Below are positions 52,363 through 61,012 of a DNA stretch of 64,000 nucleotides, in pieces. Origin of the DNA: Phycisphaerales bacterium (GTDB lineage: Bacteria > Planctomycetota > Phycisphaerae > Phycisphaerales > UBA1924). The stretch spans positions 1 through 64,000 of the forward strand of contig JALHOJ010000012.1 in assembly GCA_022843045.1 (NCBI GenBank), written 5' to 3'. The notes below the pieces were generated by a model. That model saw nothing but the letters and a program-made list of their open reading frames with translations. It searched no databases and was not told the origin of the DNA. Position 1 is the stretch's first letter, and each line of letters begins with the position of its first letter. A program made the translations under genes and the position numbers.

Positions 52363-54687
52363 ATGCGTTCTGCCGCAGGTCTTGTCGTGCTCGCCGGGCT
52401 TGGTCTGCTCACTGTTGGCTGTGTCTTCCGCCCCGCAAAGCCCGACACCTTCACCACGCGCCAGCGGGTCGAGACGTTCCCCACCAATGTCGCAACGCAA
52501 ACCAAAGCCGCTGCCTCGAGCGAGTCGCAGCCCCTCGCCAACCACGCCCCGCTCACCATCTACTGGAGCGAGCATCAAGTTCCGTTCATCGACGCCGCCG
52601 ACGACCGCGACGTGCCCTACGCCATCGGCCTCGTGCACGCCCACCTCCGACTAGGCCAGATGGAAGTCCTGCGGCTGATCAGCCAGGGCCGACTTGCTGA
52701 AGTCGCCGGGCCGATTCCGATCGTCGTGGACATCAGCCATGCGCTGCGGCTCATTGATTATCCGAAAGCCGCTGCTGAGATCGAAGCGGCGATGCGTCCG
52801 GACACGCGAGCGTGGCTTGAGCGGTATGTGCAGGGGCTCAACGACTATCGCGCCCGCGCCGCCAAGCGCCCACACGAGGCCCGCGTGCTGGGCCTTGAGG
52901 ACGAGGCCTGGACGCTGCGCGACATCATCGCCATAGGCCGCCTTGCAGGTACTGACATCAACTGGGGCGCGATGGCTTCGCATCTGCGCATGGCGAGTAA
53001 CCCGCACTGGGACGCCGTGCGCGCCCGCCTCGCCAAGTTCCAAGACGCCGCGAGCCCAAGCTTTGGGCCACGCAGTCCGGAGCAGCCGCTGGAAGCCACG
53101 CTCGACCTTGTGCAGAGCGTGGGCAAGACCGGCAGCAACTCCTTCGTCGTCGCCGGCTCGCGGACACGCACCGGCAAGCCCATCCTCGCCAATGACCCGC
53201 ACGTGGGCTTCACGCTCCCCGCCCTCTGGTGCGCCCTCGGCTATCGCAGCCCCAGCCACCACGTCACCGGGCTCACCATCCCAGGCATCCCCTTCGTCGT
53301 CCTGGGCCGCAACCCGCACATCGCCTGGGGCGGCACCAACATGCAGGGGATCAGCACGTCGCTCTTTGACGTCTCCAGTCTGCCCAAAGACGCGTTCACC
53401 ACCCGCACCATTCAGATCGAGCGCCGCTTCTGGGCCGGCGCCACCCGCCGCATCCGCGAGAGCCCGCTGGGCCCCGTCATCACCGATCTGCCCGTGCTCA
53501 AGGACTGGAAGGGCCCTCCCCTCGCGATGAAGTGGCGAGGCCATCAACCCAGCGACGAGTACAGCGCGTTCAAGGACGCGTCGCACGCGAGCACGTGGGA
53601 GGAGTTCCGCGCCGCGTGGATGCCCTACGCCGTGTCGGGCCAGAACTTCGTCTTCGCCGACGAACAAGGCAACATCGGGCAACTGCTTGCGTTTGAGTTT
53701 CAGCCAGCCGCGGGGCGCACGGGGCGACTGCCCATCGCCGATCCCACCAACCCGCTGCACCGCTGGGACGCCCCCGAGAACCGAGCGATCCCCAGCACCA
53801 GCCTCCCGTTCGCCTTCAACCCTGATGACGGCTATCTCGTCTCCACCAACAACGTCCCCGTGCGGATGAACCCGCCCGTTGTGCTCAATGGCAACTGGAA
53901 CGACCGCCAGGACCGCATCTCGCAGCTCATCGAAGAAGGCCCGCTCGACCAACTCCGCGCCGGTGCGATCCAGCGCGACGTGTACTCCAAGACCGCGCAC
54001 GAACTCGCCCGGGCGATCGTCTCCCGTGCCCGCGAGCGGGTCGTCGCGCACCCGCTGCTGGTTGAGCTCGAAGCCTGGGACGGCCACTACCGAAAGGACT
54101 CCCGCGGCGCGCTGGTCCTTCAAGCCCTTCTGCGTCCGCTCGCGACACGCACCTACACCGCGATGTACGACGCCAAGATGGCCACGTTCCTGCTCGATTC
54201 GCTCGCGACGTACCAACTCATGCTTGAGGACATCGCGCTGGGCCACGCCGACGCCCACCTCGCCCCCGCACTTGCCGAAGCCCAGAAAAGCGCGCCCAAG
54301 ACGCGAGTCTGGGGCGACGCTCATCGTCTCAACCTCGCCCACTGGTTCAGCATGATCCCATTCATCGGCGGCAGCTTCACCTTCGGCAACGAACCCGTCG
54401 ACGGCGCCCTCGCCACCGTCTTCAAGAGCGCGGGCCCCATCACCGCCGAAACCCACAACAGCCGCTACGGCGCGAATGCCCGTCAGATCATCGACCTTGC
54501 TCATCCCGACGAACACTACATCGCCTATGTGGGCGGCCAAGACGGCTGGTTCGGCAGCCAGAACTTCCTCGACCTCACCGATGCCTGGCGCACCGGCGAG
54601 CCGATCCGCCTGCCCCTCACGATCGAAGCGGTGCGGCGGGAGGCGAAGTTTGTGACGCGGATCGACGCGATTCGCGCGGGAGAGTGA
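52363..54687 (+). CDS. Penicillin-acylase-family (S45) Ntn hydrolase, probable lipoprotein
   Basis: Protein of 774 residues. A short signal ends with the lipobox LLTVGC. It is laid out as alpha chain, spacer and beta chain: early WSEHQVPFIDAADDRDVPYA and HAHLRLGQMEVLRLISQGRL segments, then the catalytic Ser258 in GKTGSNSFVVAGSRTRTGKP and LANDPHVGFTLP, the usual N-terminus of the beta chain after self-cleavage. AAGG precedes ATG 52363; earlier in-frame GTG codons (52302) could lengthen the N-terminus. Family members hydrolyse amides such as penicillin G, acyl-homoserine lactones or cyclic imides; the substrate here is unknown. Confidence 0.88.
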   Translation: MRSAAGLVVLAGLGLLTVGCVFRPAKPDTFTTRQRVETFPTNVATQTKAAASSESQPLANHAPLTIYWSEHQVPFIDAADDRDVPYAIGLVHAHLRLGQMEVLRLISQGRLAEVAGPIPIVVDISHALRLIDYPKAAAEIEAAMRPDTRAWLERYVQGLNDYRARAAKRPHEARVLGLEDEAWTLRDIIAIGRLAGTDINWGAMASHLRMASNPHWDAVRARLAKFQDAASPSFGPRSPEQPLEATLDLVQSVGKTGSNSFVVAGSRTRTGKPILANDPHVGFTLPALWCALGYRSPSHHVTGLTIPGIPFVVLGRNPHIAWGGTNMQGISTSLFDVSSLPKDAFTTRTIQIERRFWAGATRRIRESPLGPVITDLPVLKDWKGPPLAMKWRGHQPSDEYSAFKDASHASTWEEFRAAWMPYAVSGQNFVFADEQGNIGQLLAFEFQPAAGRTGRLPIADPTNPLHRWDAPENRAIPSTSLPFAFNPDDGYLVSTNNVPVRMNPPVVLNGNWNDRQDRISQLIEEGPLDQLRAGAIQRDVYSKTAHELARAIVSRARERVVAHPLLVELEAWDGHYRKDSRGALVLQALLRPLATRTYTAMYDAKMATFLLDSLATYQLMLEDIALGHADAHLAPALAEAQKSAPKTRVWGDAHRLNLAHWFSMIPFIGGSFTFGNEPVDGALATVFKSAGPITAETHNSRYGANARQIIDLAHPDEHYIAYVGGQDGWFGSQNFLDLTDAWRTGEPIRLPLTIEAVRREAKFVTRIDAIRAGE

Positions 54688-55835
54688 GCGCCTCGGAGCG
54701 AGGTTCGCCCCGCGTACCCTTGGCCCTCATGCCCCTCTCCGATCGCCCCGAACTTCCGCTCGACGCACTTCAAGCTGACGCCAAGGCCCCGGGTCCGCGC
54801 ACCGATGACCCCGCGACCATCGAGAAGCTCGACGCGCTCATCGCCGCGTATGGCACGAACCCCAGCCATCCGCACGCGCGCCAGATTCGCGAGATCATGC
54901 AGACCGCCCTGCGTCTTGCGGGCGATGGTCGCGACATGGGCGAACTCAAGTTGATGGCCAACAGCCTCAAGGAGATGCGCTACGCGTACAAGGTCTTCGG
55001 ACGCTACAAGGAGCCGCACAAGATCACGATCTTCGGTAGCGCCCGCACGCCCGAGGACCACCCCGACTACATCGCGTGCGTGGAGTTCAGCAAGTTGATG
55101 GCCGAGGCTGGCTGGATGGCCATCACGGGCGCAGGGCTGGGGATCATGAAGGCGGGGCACGTCGGGCCCGGTCGCGATGCGAGCTTTGGCGTTTCGATTC
55201 GGTTGCCGTTTGAGACCAACGCCAACAACGTCATCGCGGGCGACGAGAAGTTGATCAACTTCCGCTACTTCTTCACGCGCAAGCTGATGTTCGTGAGCCA
55301 GGCCGAGGCCGTGGCGCTCTTCCCGGGCGGGTTCGGCACGCTGGACGAAGCCTTCGAGACTCTCACGCTCGTGCAGACAGGACGCAGCAGCCCGATGCCG
55401 ATCGTGTGCGTCGAAGGCGCGGGCAACGACTACTGGAAGACGTGGGATCAATGGATCCGCACGCAGTTGCTGGATCGCAAGTGGATCAGCCCCGAGGACC
55501 CGAGCCTGTACTACCTCGCGAAGGATCCCGCGGACGCGGCTCGTCACATCCTTCGGTTCTATCGCAACTACCACAGTTCGCGATATGTCAAGGACGACCT
55601 CGTGATCCGCCTGCACCGTCCCTTGCGGGCCGAAGACGTCCAGCGCCTCGAGCAGGACTTCAAGGTCCTCATCAAGACCGGCGGCATGACCCAGCGCGGC
55701 CCGGTGACGGGCCCGGGGGGCGAGGGCGAGGACGAACTGCCCCACCTGCCCCGGCTTGTGTTTACGCACACCAAGCACAAGTACGGCATGGTCAAGCAGC
55801 TGATCGATCGGATCAATGATCTGGATCCTGCGTAA
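54684..55835 (+). CDS. LOG-family Rossmann-fold protein with C-terminal extension
   Basis: Protein of 383 residues. The core has ITIFGSARTPEDHPDY, AITGAGLGIMKAGHVGPGRD (in place of GGGPGIM) and FPGGFGTLDEAFETLTLVQT (PGGxGTxxE). It also has a long N-terminal helical lead and a C-terminal 100-residue extension (YYLAKDPADAARHILRFYRN...). GTG 54684 overlaps the stop of the acylase gene (GTGA), and ATG 54729 is an alternative. It is the second LOG-like gene in the window, with a slightly altered glycine motif, so its activity may differ. Confidence 0.82.
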   Translation: MSASERGSPRVPLALMPLSDRPELPLDALQADAKAPGPRTDDPATIEKLDALIAAYGTNPSHPHARQIREIMQTALRLAGDGRDMGELKLMANSLKEMRYAYKVFGRYKEPHKITIFGSARTPEDHPDYIACVEFSKLMAEAGWMAITGAGLGIMKAGHVGPGRDASFGVSIRLPFETNANNVIAGDEKLINFRYFFTRKLMFVSQAEAVALFPGGFGTLDEAFETLTLVQTGRSSPMPIVCVEGAGNDYWKTWDQWIRTQLLDRKWISPEDPSLYYLAKDPADAARHILRFYRNYHSSRYVKDDLVIRLHRPLRAEDVQRLEQDFKVLIKTGGMTQRGPVTGPGGEGEDELPHLPRLVFTHTKHKYGMVKQLIDRINDLDPA

Positions 55836-55918
55836 ACACTCCCGAATCCACGGACATTCCCGGGCCATTCGCGGGCTTTCCTCTGGCGGCCCCTTGACCG
55901 ATCCGATATCTTGGTAGC

Positions 55919-58402
55919 ATGCTTCGCACGCTTTCCGCAGGCTTGGTTGTTGCGTTGGTTGCCGGTTCCGCGCAGGCAACGTGGTCGATCATCATCGTCG
56001 ACACGCGCACGAAAGAGGTCGGCATCGCCTCGGCGACGTGCCTGAACAACCTCGATCTGCGCAGCCGCACGCCCGCGATCGTGGTTGAGCGCGGCGCGGG
56101 CGTGGGACAGTCGTTTGGCGACAACACCAACATCAACCGCACGTACATGCGTGATGGCCTGCTCGCGCTCGCGAATCCCAACGACATTCTCGCCGGGCTT
56201 GCGAGCATCGACGGCGGGCACCAGACGCGCCAGTATGGGCTCGTGAACACGTTGGGTCAGGCGATGACGTTCTCGGGGTCGTCCAACGGCGCGTGGGCGG
56301 GCGGGCAGACGGGCACGGTTGAGTACACGATTGGCGGCGTGAGCAGCACGCTGGCGTATGCGGTGCAGGGCAACGTTCTGACGGGGCCGGGCGTGGTGCA
56401 GGCGGCGGTGGACGCGATTCGCGCCGTCAACGCGGGCGACTTGCCCTCGCGACTTATCGCTGGAATGCAAGCCGCGCGGCTTGCGGGGGGCGATGGTCGA
56501 TGCTCGTGCACGGGCGACGCGCCGACCAGCTGCGGCGATCCGCCTCCGCCCTTCACGTACAGCAGCTTCATCGCGTTCTACACCATCGCGCGGAGCGGCG
56601 ACGAAGACGCCTGCATGCCGATTTATGGCACGAATCAGGCCCGCGATGTGCTGCCGGTCCAACTCGTCGGGAGCGATCTGCCCGACATCATCACGCCTCA
56701 GAGCGGGCCGGGTGGGATGCGCCTCTTCCGCAACATCACCGATCAGGGCGATGTTCCGCTCCCCTTCCGAGGCACGCAGATCGGCTTCGCGCTGGCTCAA
56801 ACGCTGGCGACTACGGGTACGCCCACCGGGTTTGCCGTTGGTCCGATGTTTGGCGGCGGCAACGACATCGTGATGAACCTCGCAAGCACAGCGCCCTTCC
56901 TGGGCGGGTTTGACAACCAAGCCGGGACGTTTGTCGTCGCGACACCCGCTTCACAACTCGCCGATGCACCGACGGTGTTGCTCACGAATCTCGACAGCGA
57001 CGCGGACCTGGATGTGATCGCGTTCCAGCAGACGGCCCCTCGCTTTCAGCTCTTCCGCAACGACTTTCCGGTGGGGGCCAATCCGGTCTTTACGAGCGTC
57101 GCGTCGGTGCCACTGCCCCCGGGGTCGATCTCGCCCGTGGTGCTCGATATCGATCAGGATGGCCGGCAGGACACGGCGTTGCTCGTGCCAGGCAGCAATG
57201 TGGTCCGACTGCAACGACGCTTCGCGACCGACTTCGCGTTCCTGCCCTCGGAGAACCTGGCGGTGGGCACGCTTGCGTCGCTCTTGCAGGCGGGCGACTT
57301 TGACAACGACGGCGACACCGATCTGCTCACGCTGCACTCCACGCCGCCCCGCGTGCAGATGCACCGCAACAACGCGGGCGTGTTCCAGGCGGGTACGGAC
57401 CAGCCGCTCTCGCTGACCAGCGCGGTTGGAGTTGGCGTGGGCGATCTCAACGGCGACGCGTTCCCAGATGTCGCGGTCGTGGGGGGCGATCGCGTTGCGA
57501 TTCTGCTGGGTGGGGCGGGCGGGCTGACCGCTGCTGGCTTTGCGACGTATCGCTTTCCGTCGCAACTGATCCCGAATTTCCGCACGGTGCGGATCGCGGA
57601 CTTGGATGGCGACGGCGACGGCGATCTGGTGCTCCGCTCGCAAGGTTCGCCGCTGGCGTGGACGGTGCTGGAGAACGTCGGCCCGCCAGAGGGGCAGCCC
57701 TACGGCAGCACCGGCACCTTCCTCGCGCCCAATGGGTGCGCGGAGGGGACGTACTTCCAGAACTTCAACGTGACGGGCACGCCCGCGAACGGGCCGGATC
57801 CGGTGGCGGTGTTGCAGCAGCAGTTTGACGCGAGCCGCGCGGCGTTGGAGGGCGTGCCCGATGCGATTCGGTCTGTGGCCAGTGTCTCGACAACGCTTTT
57901 TCCCGGTGGCTCGGAGGGGTTACTCAATATCTGGCTCAGGGACCATCGAGGGCTTCTGGCTCCGATTCCGAGCGGCACTGTGGCGAGAATCAATCGAATC
58001 GACGACGACGGTGCGTCTGTGGTGGTTGGAGAGCCGGTCTACTTCGATACGGGCTACATCGCCGTTCCACTCACGCCCACCAGCGCGGGCACCGACATTC
58101 TCCGGATCGCCATCGAGATCCCAGGACGTCGTCCCATCGTGCTCATGCCTCGCACCAATGTGACCGTCGCGCCCTTCGCGGGCAACTGTGACAGCGTCGA
58201 CTTCAACAACGACGGCTCGTTGTTTGATCCAACCGATGTGGATGCGTTCCTGCAGGTGTTCAGTGAAGGCCCCTGCATTCCCCCCGGGGCACAGTGCAAC
58301 GACGTGGACTTCAACAACGACGGGTCGGTGTTTGACCCCTGCGACATCGATTCCTTCCTGCTCGTTTTCAGCGAGGGCCCGTGCACGCCCTGTGGGCTGT
58401 GA
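55919..58402 (+). CDS. Secreted DUF1028 / FG-GAP-like / dockerin protein
   Basis: Exported protein of 827 residues. The signal MLRTLSAGLVVALVAGSAQA leads into WSIIIVDTRTKEVGIASATC, the beginning of a DUF1028 (Ntn-type) domain; GVGQSFGDNTNINRTY, DGGHQTRQYGLVNTLG and MQAARLAGGDGRCSC complete it. The middle contains FG-GAP/VCBS-like calcium repeats (FDNDGDTDLLTLHS, DLNGDAFPDVAVVGG, DLDGDGDGDLVLRS). The tail (about 58187-58399) has two dockerin-like modules, the second of the extra-Cys type ending PCTPCGL. There is no ribosome binding site. The fusion of these three parts is unusual. Confidence 0.85.
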   Translation: MLRTLSAGLVVALVAGSAQATWSIIIVDTRTKEVGIASATCLNNLDLRSRTPAIVVERGAGVGQSFGDNTNINRTYMRDGLLALANPNDILAGLASIDGGHQTRQYGLVNTLGQAMTFSGSSNGAWAGGQTGTVEYTIGGVSSTLAYAVQGNVLTGPGVVQAAVDAIRAVNAGDLPSRLIAGMQAARLAGGDGRCSCTGDAPTSCGDPPPPFTYSSFIAFYTIARSGDEDACMPIYGTNQARDVLPVQLVGSDLPDIITPQSGPGGMRLFRNITDQGDVPLPFRGTQIGFALAQTLATTGTPTGFAVGPMFGGGNDIVMNLASTAPFLGGFDNQAGTFVVATPASQLADAPTVLLTNLDSDADLDVIAFQQTAPRFQLFRNDFPVGANPVFTSVASVPLPPGSISPVVLDIDQDGRQDTALLVPGSNVVRLQRRFATDFAFLPSENLAVGTLASLLQAGDFDNDGDTDLLTLHSTPPRVQMHRNNAGVFQAGTDQPLSLTSAVGVGVGDLNGDAFPDVAVVGGDRVAILLGGAGGLTAAGFATYRFPSQLIPNFRTVRIADLDGDGDGDLVLRSQGSPLAWTVLENVGPPEGQPYGSTGTFLAPNGCAEGTYFQNFNVTGTPANGPDPVAVLQQQFDASRAALEGVPDAIRSVASVSTTLFPGGSEGLLNIWLRDHRGLLAPIPSGTVARINRIDDDGASVVVGEPVYFDTGYIAVPLTPTSAGTDILRIAIEIPGRRPIVLMPRTNVTVAPFAGNCDSVDFNNDGSLFDPTDVDAFLQVFSEGPCIPPGAQCNDVDFNNDGSVFDPCDIDSFLLVFSEGPCTPCGL

Positions 58403-58423
58403 GCGATGTTGCAGCACAAGGCG

Positions 58424-58519
58424 GATCGGGGAGGGAGCGGAAGAGAGCCGAGAGAAACGCGGAGAAGGGACCTTGTGATTTGATTCCAGTTCGAGGTGTT
58501 CTCCGCATCCTCCGCGATC
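58424..58519. repeat. Imperfect inverted repeat (GCGGAGA words)
   Basis: GATCGGGGAGGGAGCGGA at the left is mirrored imperfectly by TCTCCGCATCCTCCGCGATC at the right. The right arm reappears as its reverse complement at 60838-60857 (19 of 20 positions). Confidence 0.65.
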
Positions 58520-58568
58520 AGGCCGTTCCCTGGCGGCCAGTGCCGCTCGGGTCTTGACGTATCTGGTA

Positions 58569-58574
58569 TCCTGA
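58569..58574 (+). promoter_or_regulatory. Possible -10 element of a leaderless gene
   Basis: TGG directly before TATCCT (58569-58574) makes an extended -10. The ATG of the metallopeptidase gene follows 4 nt later, with no ribosome binding site between. Confidence 0.35.
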
Positions 58575-58578
58575 AGCC

Positions 58579-60825
58579 ATGCGGATGATCGCCCTGTCGT
58601 CGCTGCTTTTCGCGCTTCCCGTGCTGGCCCAGCAGGCCATTCCCGAGCCTGTTGCGCCGTTCTCGGTCCTGCCAAGCGTGCCTGCGGATCTTGAAGCCAT
58701 GCGAGAGTTCGTGCGGCCTGATGTGGCGGGCGGCAAGGCTTCGCTGGCGCGGATTGATTGGGCGGCATTGAACGCCGAGCTCGACGGCGCGCCGCTGGAG
58801 GTGGATGCCCCGCGCGTCGAGCAGCAGCCGGTGATCGCGCTGCCGATGCCCGACGGATCGTTCCAGCACTTTCACGTTGTCGAGTCGCCCATCATGGAGC
58901 CGGGGCTGGCGGCGCAGCTTCCTGATGTCAAGACCTATCGCGTGATGGGTATTAACGATCCCGCGGCGGTGGGGCGGTTTGATGTGAGTCAGTTTGGTTT
59001 CCGCGCGATGCTGCGGACCAGCAACGGCGCGATGTTCATCGATCCATACAGCGCGGGCGAGCGCGAGTATGTGGGCGTGTACTACCTGCGTGACTACGAG
59101 CCGCGGGCCGAGACGTGGTTCTGCCATGTGGGGCCCGAGCACGGCGCGGGCGCTGTCGTTCCAGATCAACAACCCGTCCCCGAAAGCTTCGGCGAGCGCG
59201 GCGGCATCAGCATTCGCCTGTATCGCACTGCAATGGCCTGCACGGGCGAGTACGGCGCGTATCAGAGCGACATCCTGGGCAACGCGCCCAACGCCGCCGA
59301 CGCGATGGCCGCGATCGTGACCGTGACCAACCGCACCAACGTCACCTTCGAGGCCGACATCGGCGTGCGCTTCGTGCTGGTGGCGAACAACATGCTCCTG
59401 GCGTTCTTTGATCCCAACACCGATCCGTATCCCAACGCAGATCCAAGCTGCACCTCCAACCCTGCGGCGGATTGCTCGGGGCCGTATCTCGCGGCGAACC
59501 AGACAGCTTTGGACACCATCATCGGCACCGCGAACTACGACGCGGGGCACCTGCTTACGCGCGTGCGGGGCGGGGTTGCGAATCTTCGCAGCATCTGCAA
59601 CGTCAACAGCAAGGCGCGGGGCATCTCGGGCATTCCGCGGGGCGGCGAGAACGATCCACTCTCGGCGCTGGTTGTCATGCACGAGTTCGGCCACCAGTTT
59701 GGCGCGAACCACACGTTTAACGGCACGCTGGGCCGCTGTCAGGGCAACCTCAACCAGACCACGAGTTGGGAGCCGGGCGGCGGCAGCACGATCCTCGCGT
59801 ATCCGGGCGCGTGCCCCGTTGGCGGCGGCCTTTCGGGCGACAATCTCGTGATCTACGCCGATCCGTACTTCAACGCCGGCAGCATCAACGAGATGCGGAA
59901 TTTCCTCAACAACACCGCGAGCCAGTGCCACGTGCCGCTCGCGACGAGCAACGAGCAGCCGATCATCGACACGATCACGCCGTCGGGCCAGGCGATTCCG
60001 CCCGCGACGCCCTTCCGCCTCAGCGCGACCGTCACCGACGACAGCCCCAACGTCGCCTTCAACTGGGAGCAGTTCAACGCCGGTCCGCCCAAGCCCCTGG
60101 ATGATCCAGACAATGGCGAGAGTCCGCTCTTCCGCAGCTGGTTCCCGGGATCCGAATCGTCTCGCACTTTCCCGCGATTCGATTCGCTGTTGTCGGGCGT
60201 GCCGATCCGGGGCGAGCGGTTGCCGACGGTGACGGACACGACGCGTCGATTCCGGTTCGTCGTGCGAGACAATCAGGGCGGCTGGACGCTCGCGCCGGTG
60301 GTGGATGTGCTGGTCCGAGGCACGCAGCCCTTTGCGATCACGTCGCCCGCGTCCAACGCCGTGTTCCGCAATCAGCCGGTGAACGTCGCGTGGAACGTCG
60401 CGGCGACGAACGCGGCACCGTTTGGCTTTGCGAACGTACGAATCCGCTTCTCGCGCGATAATGGGCAAACCTGGACCACAATCATCGAGAGCACGCCCAA
60501 CGACGGTGCGCACATCTTCACGCCGCCCGCCGGGCAGTTTGGCACGTCCGCGCGGGTGCTGGTTGAGCCGGTGGGCGGCATCTTCTTCGCCCTCTCGCCC
60601 GGGTTTGGCGTGCTGCCGCCTTGCGATGCAATCGACTTCAACAACGACGGCTCGCTGTTTGATCCCCAGGACGTGGACGCCTTCCTGAGCGTTTTCAGCG
60701 AGGGACCTTGCATCCCGGCGAATCGGACTTGCAACGACATCGACTTCAACAACGACGGCTCGTTCTTTGATCCGGAGGACGTCGATGCGTTCCTTCGCGT
60801 GTTCAGTGAAGGGCCGTGCGATTGA
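58579..60825 (+). CDS. Secreted M12B (reprolysin)-like metallopeptidase with dockerin tail
   Basis: Exported protein of 748 residues with signal MRMIALSSLLFALPVLAQ. The zinc site HEFGHQFGANH (residues 368-378) is the HExxHxxGxxH motif of reprolysin-type metzincins; the following GSTILAYPGACP replaces the usual Met-turn with Leu. Later parts resemble Ig-like/FN3-like domains (ITSPASNAVFRNQPVNVAWN), and residues 680-748 are two dockerin-like modules (about 60622-60822). The N-terminal 200 residues look like a propeptide. It probably degrades proteins outside the cell. See the possible leaderless start. Confidence 0.88.
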   Translation: MRMIALSSLLFALPVLAQQAIPEPVAPFSVLPSVPADLEAMREFVRPDVAGGKASLARIDWAALNAELDGAPLEVDAPRVEQQPVIALPMPDGSFQHFHVVESPIMEPGLAAQLPDVKTYRVMGINDPAAVGRFDVSQFGFRAMLRTSNGAMFIDPYSAGEREYVGVYYLRDYEPRAETWFCHVGPEHGAGAVVPDQQPVPESFGERGGISIRLYRTAMACTGEYGAYQSDILGNAPNAADAMAAIVTVTNRTNVTFEADIGVRFVLVANNMLLAFFDPNTDPYPNADPSCTSNPAADCSGPYLAANQTALDTIIGTANYDAGHLLTRVRGGVANLRSICNVNSKARGISGIPRGGENDPLSALVVMHEFGHQFGANHTFNGTLGRCQGNLNQTTSWEPGGGSTILAYPGACPVGGGLSGDNLVIYADPYFNAGSINEMRNFLNNTASQCHVPLATSNEQPIIDTITPSGQAIPPATPFRLSATVTDDSPNVAFNWEQFNAGPPKPLDDPDNGESPLFRSWFPGSESSRTFPRFDSLLSGVPIRGERLPTVTDTTRRFRFVVRDNQGGWTLAPVVDVLVRGTQPFAITSPASNAVFRNQPVNVAWNVAATNAAPFGFANVRIRFSRDNGQTWTTIIESTPNDGAHIFTPPAGQFGTSARVLVEPVGGIFFALSPGFGVLPPCDAIDFNNDGSLFDPQDVDAFLSVFSEGPCIPANRTCNDIDFNNDGSFFDPEDVDAFLRVFSEGPCD

Positions 60826-60837
60826 CGTCAAGAAGCT

Positions 60838-60882
60838 GATCGCGGAGGGTGCGGAGAAAGCACGGAGAAACGCGGAGAGGTG
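60838..60882. repeat. Degenerate repeat copy (GCGGAGA words)
   Basis: GATCGCGGAGGGTGCGGAGA and the following AGCACGGAGAAACGCGGAG repeat the words of 58424-58519. A right-hand arm is not recognisable; it is probably a decayed element. Confidence 0.55.
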
Positions 60883-61012
60883 GAGCGTGTGATTCAACGA
60901 ATCTGCTGTCCCGCGCTGCTCCTGTTGTCTTCCACGGCCTTCGCGATTACGGCCGGCGGCTAGCACCGCTCGGCTGCTACGGTCCACCGGTTACGAGCAC
61001 AAGGAGCATCCC

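Noticed and set aside
55894-55920. TTGACC ... TAGCAT as a promoter for the DUF1028 gene
   Set aside because: The would-be -10 overlaps the ATG, which is needed for the signal peptide, so transcription would start inside the gene.
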